Below, in pieces: positions 6,358 through 11,264 of a stretch of DNA of 11,264 nucleotides. The DNA lies in NCBI GenBank assembly GCA_027325475.1, contig DAIEFO010000039.1, positions 1-11,264 of the forward strand, in the 5' to 3' direction. The notes under the pieces were generated by a model, which was given only the letters and a program-made list of their open reading frames with translations, was not told the DNA's origin and made no database searches. The stretch's first letter is position 1; every line of letters starts with the position of its first letter. Origin of the DNA: Desulfobacteraceae bacterium. Lineage in GTDB: Bacteria; Desulfobacterota; Desulfobacteria; Desulfobacterales; Desulfatirhabdiaceae. The position numbers and the translations under genes were made by a program.

Positions 6358-6549
6358 ATCGCCTCAATACAGGGAAGACACGGGGATAATCCCGTTGAAT
6401 GTATTATAAAAGTCATCGGACTTCTGAAAACACAACGGATTGATTGTATCAGACCAAGAGATAAAAATCTCCCGTTTTCCACCGGGAATGCGGATGAGGG
6501 TAGCTGAAAGTACGATTTTCGTCCATATAAATTCAGTGAACGACACTGA

Positions 6550-6565
6550 GTTGCAATGCTGCAAC
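6550..6565. repeat. Perfect inverted repeat GTTGCA-ATGC-TGCAAC
   Basis: Six-base arms match exactly around a four-base loop and are followed on the plus strand by CTTTATTTTC. It could be an operator half-site pair or a weak terminator hairpin. It lies about 190 bases upstream of the transporter start. Confidence 0.45.
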
Positions 6566-6591
6566 CTTTATTTTCTATGGAGCTGCAATCA

Positions 6592-6620
6592 TGACGGCTT
6601 CGTAAAAAGTCCGCATGCTG
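6592..6620 (+). repeat. Copy 3 of the repeat, fullest form
   Basis: This copy holds the complete core TGACGGCTTCGTAAAAAGTC and the extension CGCATGCTG, shared in part with the copy at 3356. I recall similar elements scattered through deltaproteobacterial genomes; copy number elsewhere cannot be seen here. Confidence 0.75.
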
Positions 6621-6884
6621 CGCCAGCTCCTGAAATTATTGCCATTGAAAATTAACTCTGGATTATTCACGAAATTATTAAATTTTACCTTGCTATTTTC
6701 TGAAAATTGTTACAAGAAAAAAGGTTACATAAAGGGCATCCGCTCTGCATTAAACACTGTCCTTCGCGATTGAGGCATATTTGTTATATCTGCCCAATTA
6801 TCCAGGGATTTCTGCGCTCTGCATCTGAATTTTTTTGCATAAGCCACCCGGATTTCGATTTTTTACAGGCGTTGTCTGTAGATC

Positions 6885-6906
6885 CAAGCCCGTCAGCTTG
6901 TTTTTT
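6885..6906 (+). terminator. Terminator-like hairpin in the glutamate synthase leader
   Basis: CAAGC (6885-6889), a six-base loop, GCTTG (6896-6900) and six T residues make a compact intrinsic-terminator shape. The stem is only five base pairs. No plus-strand gene precedes it for hundreds of bases, and the operon start codon lies 76 bases downstream. It could therefore be a leader attenuator or the end of a small RNA. Confidence 0.4.
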
Positions 6907-6966
6907 GGATTTTTTGTCCTATTATTAAAATCCTAATTGTCTGTAACTGAGAGGTCATGGCCTTTT

Positions 6967-6972
6967 AAGGAG
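6967..6972 (+). promoter_or_regulatory. Ribosome binding site fixing the amidotransferase start
   Basis: AAGGAG lies nine bases before the ATG at 6982. It selects this start over an in-frame upstream start at 6937, and so places Cys at position 2, as the enzyme class requires. Confidence 0.85.
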
Positions 6973-6981
6973 AAAAACAGC

Positions 6982-8112
6982 ATGTGTCGTTTATTTGCCA
7001 TAACCAGTGAAGAACCGCTTTCGCCCATGGTGGCCTTTAAAGCGCTGGATGTCATGCGTGAAGGGCATGATGGTTCCGGTGTCGGGCTTTTTTTACGAGA
7101 TCTGGGCGGTCCCTTTGAAGAAATGAAAGATGCGCCGATTCTTTCCGGAATTTTTACGGAAAATGGGCTGAAGCGCCTGGATACATTTATGATGAATCTG
7201 GGATTCATGACCAAATACAAACTGCCGATCAAGGTTTCCAGAACTCCGCCGGCAGGAATTCCCAAGCGTGATATCTACCTCGTCCGCGCCTATGAATATC
7301 CGGAGGAGTGGGATGGACTGAGCCAGCAGGAACTTTACAGCCGGCTGGTAAGCGTTCGCCTTCAGTTGCGGAAGATGGGCGAGGCGGAAAACGATATGAT
7401 GGTGTTCTCTTTCTGGCCGGATGTCATCATGATCAAGGAAATTGGTGAACCGCTCAAAGTTGCTCAGCATTTGAAGCTTGATCGCAAAGATCTCAAAGCC
7501 AGGGTGATCATGGCCCAGGGGCGTCAGAACACCAACTACGCCATCAACCTGTACGCCTGCCATCCTTTTTTTCTTGAGGGCTTTTCTACAATGACCAACG
7601 GAGAAAACACGGCGTTTATTCCCATCAAGGACTATTTACAGTCCCGCGGTGTATCGGGCTATACCGGCTATCAGTCCGATTCCGAGGTCTTCACCCATAT
7701 TCTGCACTACAGCCAGATGCGGTTAGGGCTGGGTATTGAAGCCTACAAACACATCATTACGCCGCTTCAGGACAAGGAAATTGCCGTGCATCCAAATGCC
7801 GCCCTGTTACAGAGCCTTAAACAGTCCTGCAGGCGCCTGATCATTGACGGACCGAACTGCGTTATCGGATGCCTGCCGGATCACAGCCTGTTCATGGTCC
7901 AGGATCGCAAGAAACTCCGCCCGGGGGTTGTCGGCGGAAGACCTGGCAAATATGCGTTTTCATCTGAAATCTGTGGTCTGGATGCCGCTATTCCGGATCG
8001 CGACAAGAGTCTGGATTTTCAACCCATGCACATCGATACAGCCATTGTCGGCCCCAATCGTCAGGAGGTAATCACATGCCGTCAAACCGCCCCATTACCC
8101 CTTCCACGCTGA
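6982..8112 (+). CDS. Class II glutamine amidotransferase subunit of glutamate synthase
   Basis: This 376-residue protein begins MCRLF; removal of Met1 exposes Cys2, the N-terminal nucleophile of class II (Ntn-type) glutaminases. Other family landmarks are GHDGSGVG (28-35), GRQNTNY (180-186, equivalent to the RFSTNT block), MTNGENTAF (204-212, the HNGE-like block) and QSDSEVF (231-237), followed by FSSEICGLDA (326-335). It would hydrolyse glutamine and pass ammonia to the synthase encoded next. In bacterial GltB this domain is the N-terminus of one large chain; here it is a separate polypeptide, as in archaeal-type and many Desulfobacterota systems. Its last 37 bases overlap the next gene in another frame, indicating tight coupling. 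The C-terminal tail after about residue 355 is probably shaped by this overlap. Confidence 0.92.
   Translation: MCRLFAITSEEPLSPMVAFKALDVMREGHDGSGVGLFLRDLGGPFEEMKDAPILSGIFTENGLKRLDTFMMNLGFMTKYKLPIKVSRTPPAGIPKRDIYLVRAYEYPEEWDGLSQQELYSRLVSVRLQLRKMGEAENDMMVFSFWPDVIMIKEIGEPLKVAQHLKLDRKDLKARVIMAQGRQNTNYAINLYACHPFFLEGFSTMTNGENTAFIPIKDYLQSRGVSGYTGYQSDSEVFTHILHYSQMRLGLGIEAYKHIITPLQDKEIAVHPNAALLQSLKQSCRRLIIDGPNCVIGCLPDHSLFMVQDRKKLRPGVVGGRPGKYAFSSEICGLDAAIPDRDKSLDFQPMHIDTAIVGPNRQEVITCRQTAPLPLPR
8063..8068 (+). promoter_or_regulatory. Internal ribosome binding site for the FMN subunit
   Basis: A perfect AGGAGG, seven bases before the ATG at 8076, lies inside the end of the amidotransferase gene. It fixes the start of the FMN subunit and confirms the 37-base gene overlap. 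Confidence 0.85.
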
Positions 8113-9713
8113 GCGTCAGGGATCTGCCCTGGCAGATCGTCTGGGATAAGGATAAATGCACACTATGTGGGCAGTGTACGGCCATATGTCCTGTACATGC
8201 CTTAGAGCTGGGGGTTTTTCGTAAAAGGACCGTCGAGTTGCCGCTTGGAATCATCGGCGCTCCCCCTGAGAATCATATGCAGTTGTTTTACGGCATCCGC
8301 CAGAAAACGGATCCGGCATTTGCCTGTGTGGGTTGCGCCATGTGTACGATGGTCTGCCCGAACGACGCTGTTTCGCCTCATCGCAGTGATGACGCGGATA
8401 AACTGGTGTTCCACAGAGACCGCGGCGGCCTTCCCCGAAGTCGTGGCGGCAGGCGTAATGCGCCGGGAACAGTTCTGGATCAAATCAAATTCATCCGGAT
8501 TTCCATGCTGACCGACCCTGCGCTGGACGCCGGCAGGCACGAATTTGAAATTCGAACGCTGCTCGGACGGGTGTTGCCGCCGGAAGACAATCTGAAATTT
8601 ATCCGCCAAAACGGCTGGATTCCACCGGTGCGCGAAATTTATCCGCTGATGATTGGCGGCATGTCATTTGGAGCGCTGTCTCCCAACATGTGGGAAGGGC
8701 TTCAGATGGGTGTAGCCTATCTGAACGAAGAGCTGGGGATGCCCGTCCGGATCAGCACAGGAGAAGGCGGGTGTCCTCCCAGACTCCTGCGCTCCCGCTT
8801 TTTAAAGTATGTGATTCTCCAGATCGCCAGCGGTTATTTTGGATGGGATGAAATCATCCATGCCATTCCGGATATGAAGGAAGACCCTTGCGCTATCGAA
8901 ATCAAGTATGGACAAGGCGCCAAGCCCGGAGACGGTGGACTTTTGATGTGGTATAAGGTTAACCGCCTGATTGCGGCGATTCGAGGGGTTCCGGCCGGCG
9001 TCAGTCTGCCGAGTCCGCCCACCCATCAGACCCAGTATTCCATCGAGGAATCTGTGGCCAAGATGATTCAGTCCATGTCGATGGCCTGGGGATTCCGGGT
9101 GCCGGTGTATCCGAAAATATCCGGCACCTCCACGGCGATGGCGGTTCTGAACAACCTGACTCGAAACCCCTATGCCGGAGGGCTGGGCATTGACGGTGAA
9201 GACGGCGGTACGGGCGCGGCCTACAATATCTCCATGAACCATATGGGGCATCCGATCGCCAGCAACATCCGCGACGCCTATCTGGGGCTTGTCACCGCCG
9301 GAATGGAAAACGAGATACCGCTGATCGCCGGCGGCGGCATCGGAAAAAGCGGTAATCTGACGGCCAATGCGGCGGCGCTGATCATGCTGGGCGCCAGCGG
9401 CGTTCAGGTCGGCAAATACATCATGCAGGCCGCGGCAGGGTGTCTGGGCGCGGAGAGCGACCGCTGCAACATCTGCAACATCGGTCAATGTCCCAAGGGC
9501 ATTACTTCTCAGGACCCGAGGCTGTACCGCAGGCTCGATCCGGAGCTGGTGGCGCAGCGTGTGGTGGATGTTTTTCTGAGCTTTGATATGGAATTCAGGA
9601 AAATCATCGCCCCGCTGGGCCGGTCAACGTCCCTGCCGGTAGGCATGTCCGATGCCCTGGGCGTCAGCGATTATCATATTGCTGAACGTTTGAAAATCAA
9701 TTACGTGGTGTAA
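8076..9713 (+). CDS. gltB: Ferredoxin-fused FMN-binding glutamate synthase core subunit
   Basis: This 545-residue protein starts with a ferredoxin module carrying two [4Fe-4S] motifs: CTLCGQCTAICP (C28, C31, C34, C38) and CVGCAMCTMVCP (C84, C87, C90, C94). The rest is the FMN-binding (beta/alpha)8 glutamate synthase domain, with MSFGALS (196-202), STGEGG (227-232), KYGQGAKPGDGG (278-289) and IDGEDGGTGAA (372-382). CNICNIGQCPKG (464-475) supplies cysteines for the Fe-S cluster next to FMN. The enzyme would reductively aminate 2-oxoglutarate to glutamate with ammonia from the amidotransferase. The ferredoxin module suggests electron entry from ferredoxin or from the downstream Fe-S/FAD subunit. 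All motifs are intact. The next gene follows after 66 bases, in the same direction. Confidence 0.95.
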   Translation: MPSNRPITPSTLSVRDLPWQIVWDKDKCTLCGQCTAICPVHALELGVFRKRTVELPLGIIGAPPENHMQLFYGIRQKTDPAFACVGCAMCTMVCPNDAVSPHRSDDADKLVFHRDRGGLPRSRGGRRNAPGTVLDQIKFIRISMLTDPALDAGRHEFEIRTLLGRVLPPEDNLKFIRQNGWIPPVREIYPLMIGGMSFGALSPNMWEGLQMGVAYLNEELGMPVRISTGEGGCPPRLLRSRFLKYVILQIASGYFGWDEIIHAIPDMKEDPCAIEIKYGQGAKPGDGGLLMWYKVNRLIAAIRGVPAGVSLPSPPTHQTQYSIEESVAKMIQSMSMAWGFRVPVYPKISGTSTAMAVLNNLTRNPYAGGLGIDGEDGGTGAAYNISMNHMGHPIASNIRDAYLGLVTAGMENEIPLIAGGGIGKSGNLTANAAALIMLGASGVQVGKYIMQAAAGCLGAESDRCNICNIGQCPKGITSQDPRLYRRLDPELVAQRVVDVFLSFDMEFRKIIAPLGRSTSLPVGMSDALGVSDYHIAERLKINYVV

Positions 9714-9720
9714 TTTTGGC

Positions 9721-9741
9721 GACTTTTTACGAAGTCGTTCA
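9721..9741 (-). repeat. Inverted copy 4 of the repeat, inside the operon
   Basis: GACTTTTTACGAAGTCGTTCA is the reverse complement of TGAACGACTTCGTAAAAAGTC, a slightly changed copy of the core at 6592. Here GACTT (9721-9725) pairs with AAGTC (9732-9736) around a six-base loop, giving a better hairpin than the other copies. It starts 8 bases after the FMN subunit stop and lies before the next gene's start. Confidence 0.7.
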
Positions 9742-9779
9742 TTCAAAATTCATCGTTCTTATCGCGGAGCATAAGGTCC

Positions 9780-11264
9780 ATGGATGACAAGTTGATTACC
9801 ATTTCTGGAAAAATAGACGGGATACGTCTGGATTCCCGTATCCTTGAAGAACAGATTCAGGATGCCGTGGCGAAAGGGTACCGGCAACTGGAGGTTCAGG
9901 CGTTCGGGCAGCACGGTATTGGCGGCAGGCTCTGGCGGGCAGGCAGCGATCCGGTGCATGTGACGGTTCAGGGGTATTCGGGACAGCGATTGGGGTCTTT
10001 GGGATTTCCCAATACCCTGATCGAGGTCAATGGACCGGTCTCCGACGATGTCGGCTGGCTTAATGCCGGCGCTCAGATCGTGGTTCGCGGTAACGCGGGC
10101 AACGGCGCGGTCAACGCCATGTCACAGGGAAAAGTTTATATTGCCGGCAATATCGGCTCTCGTGGTATGACGATGACCAAACAGAACCCCCGGTTTCCCG
10201 CCCCTGAACTCTGGGTTCTGGGTTCGGTCGGAGACTATTTCGGCGAATTCATGGCAGGTGGTGTTGCTGTTATCTGCGGTATTCATCCGCAAAATCCCGA
10301 TAATGTGCTGGGATATCGTCCGCTGGTAGGAATGGTGGGCGGTAAGGTATTTTTCCGGGGTTCTCACAAAGGTTTCAGCCAGGTGGACGCCAAGATAGCC
10401 CCTGTTACGGAAGAAGACTGGCAGTGGCTTACCCAGAACCTGGAGGCTTTTCTTCGAACGATCGAACGGCCTCATTTGCTGGAATCCTTGACGCAGCCGG
10501 ACGAGTGGCAGTTGCTGGTAGCCCGGACGCCTAAAGAAAAGGCTGGCCGGCAACGCCGGCCGATGGCCTCGTTTCACCGGGATGTCTGGGATAAGGAACT
10601 GGGAAAGGGCGGATTGCTCGGCGATCTGGTGTCTTCAGATCGGAGTCCGATTCCGTTGATTCCGACCGGTAGTTTGCGGCGTTATGCGCCAATCTGGGAA
10701 AACCGGAAATACAAATCGCCGTGCGAGGCCAGTTGTCCTACCGGAATTCCTGTCCCGGAACGGTGGCGGCTGATTCGCGAGGGCCGGGTGGATGAAGCCG
10801 TGGACCTGGCGCTGACCTACACGCCGTTTCCGGCGTCGGTTTGCGGGTATCTGTGCCCGAACCTGTGTATGCAGGCATGTACCCGCCAGCAGGCGCAGAT
10901 GCCGGCAGTGGATGTCACCCGGCTTGGAAAGGCCAGTATTGATGCAAGACTTCCAGACCTTCCTGAAATTACAGGAAAAAACATCGCAATTATCGGCGCC
11001 GGTCCTGCGGGGTTGTCGGTGGCGTGGCAATTGCGGCTGAAAGGTCACAACGTCACGGTCTTTGATCTGGCGGGCAGTATGGGCGGCAAGATGGCGTCCG
11101 TCATTCCTGAAACCAGGATACCGAAGGCCATTATAACCGCGGAACTGGAGAGAGTTCAAAGCGTTATTCCTCATGTGCATCTTCGGCAGCAATTGGAAAA
11201 AGCGGACATTGAGCGTTTCCAGGAAGACTACGATTTTCTGGTGATTGCCGTAGGCGCGCAAAAA
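9780..11264 (+). CDS. GXGXG glutamate synthase domain fused to GltD-like Fe-S/FAD oxidoreductase (3' end outside window)
   Basis: The frame is open from ATG 9780 to the window edge (495 codons visible). Residues 1 to about 245 form the GXGXG right-handed helix domain that closes GltB: GQHGIGGRLW, VQGYSGQRLGSLG, VVRGNAGNGAVNAMSQGKVY and IAGNIGSRGM. After a linker comes the alpha-helical Fe-S domain typical of GltD/DPYD-type proteins, with CEASCPTGIPVP (C315, C319) and CGYLCPNLCMQACTR (C355, C359, C363, C367). An FAD-binding fold follows, with IIGAGPAGLSVA (404-415). Fusing the GltB C-terminal domain to the electron-input subunit is unlike the enterobacterial GltB+GltD layout. It would move electrons from NAD(P)H or another donor to the FMN subunit encoded upstream. 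A modest AAGG precedes the start. The NAD(P)-binding part and the C-terminus are not visible. Confidence 0.93.
   Translation, partial: MDDKLITISGKIDGIRLDSRILEEQIQDAVAKGYRQLEVQAFGQHGIGGRLWRAGSDPVHVTVQGYSGQRLGSLGFPNTLIEVNGPVSDDVGWLNAGAQIVVRGNAGNGAVNAMSQGKVYIAGNIGSRGMTMTKQNPRFPAPELWVLGSVGDYFGEFMAGGVAVICGIHPQNPDNVLGYRPLVGMVGGKVFFRGSHKGFSQVDAKIAPVTEEDWQWLTQNLEAFLRTIERPHLLESLTQPDEWQLLVARTPKEKAGRQRRPMASFHRDVWDKELGKGGLLGDLVSSDRSPIPLIPTGSLRRYAPIWENRKYKSPCEASCPTGIPVPERWRLIREGRVDEAVDLALTYTPFPASVCGYLCPNLCMQACTRQQAQMPAVDVTRLGKASIDARLPDLPEITGKNIAIIGAGPAGLSVAWQLRLKGHNVTVFDLAGSMGGKMASVIPETRIPKAIITAELERVQSVIPHVHLRQQLEKADIERFQEDYDFLVIAVGAQK

Larger units (their letters stand above)
6358..6981. other. AT-rich divergent intergenic region
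   Basis: No gene is supported over 624 bases separating the minus-strand transporter and the plus-strand glutamate synthase operon. The short frames here lack family features. The region should carry the promoters of both units, but I see no clear -35/-10 pair. It contains a perfect hairpin (6550-6565), a repeat copy (6592-6620) and a terminator-like element (6885-6906). The 9-mer GCTCTGCAT occurs twice between about 6741 and 6825. Confidence 0.6.

Noticed and set aside
5480..6367. 295-codon minus-strand frame and 308-codon plus-strand frame (from 5581) over the transporter gene
   Set aside because: The EamA frame has the paired LEP...E repeats and membrane helices; the others are low-complexity, Arg/Gly- or Gln-rich shadows.
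6937..6981. Upstream start for the amidotransferase gene
   Set aside because: It would bury the catalytic Cys behind 16 residues; the ATG at 6982 has a good AAGGAG site and gives MCRLF.
8802..9488. 228-codon minus-strand frame opposite the FMN subunit
   Set aside because: It is antisense to a strongly conserved glutamate synthase core and has no domain features.

Overview
The window looks like a chromosomal segment of an anaerobic Desulfobacterota-type bacterium (sulfate-reducer-like), probably from an isolate or a MAG. This rests on the three-piece, ferredoxin-bearing glutamate synthase, the response regulator/PP2C phosphatase, and a short repeat (core TGACGGCTTCGTAAAAAGTC) that I associate with such genomes. 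The taxonomy is inference; nothing in the window is a taxonomic marker.

Left part (1-4061) is a worn accessory region. A HepT-type (DUF86) toxin gene with the RxxxxHxY motif is translationally coupled to the wreck of a large restriction endonuclease (BPTD_3080/type III-like). Only the first ~60 and last ~110 codons of that gene survive, spread over three frames. The wreck runs tail-to-tail into a REC-PP2C (RsbU/SpoIIE-like) phosphatase gene, whose last ~20 codons are antisense restriction-gene DNA. Upstream of the phosphatase, in the same direction, lies a short unrecognised and perhaps 5'-truncated gene. Next comes an AT-richer Fic-family gene with an intact HPFADGNGR motif and an N-terminal inhibitory motif. 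A ~700-bp gene-poor stretch follows, holding a relic of a BrnT/CopG-type toxin-antitoxin junction, a perfect decameric ATTCGCG repeat, and an unassigned coding remnant.

Middle part (4062-6357, minus strand) is a housekeeping-like pair: a CCA-adding/poly(A) polymerase family nucleotidyltransferase with an HD domain, preceded by an EamA/DMT-type membrane transporter 10 bp away. A 624-bp AT-rich divergent intergenic region follows (6358-6981), with a copy of the repeat, a strong hairpin, and a terminator-like stem plus T-tract in the leader of the next operon.

Right part (6982-11264, plus strand) is a tightly arranged operon for a split glutamate synthase. The first gene is a class II glutamine amidotransferase with Cys2 as nucleophile. 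The second is a two-[4Fe-4S] ferredoxin domain fused to the FMN-binding synthase core. The third, cut by the window end, fuses the GXGXG domain to a GltD-like Fe-S/FAD oxidoreductase. Together they would release ammonia from glutamine and add it reductively to 2-oxoglutarate, with electrons arriving through Fe-S clusters.

I see no CRISPR array, tRNA, rRNA, complete IS element or clearly new system. The most informative observations are the layered remains of defence and toxin-antitoxin loci, the repeat family at gene boundaries, and the organisation of the glutamate synthase operon.
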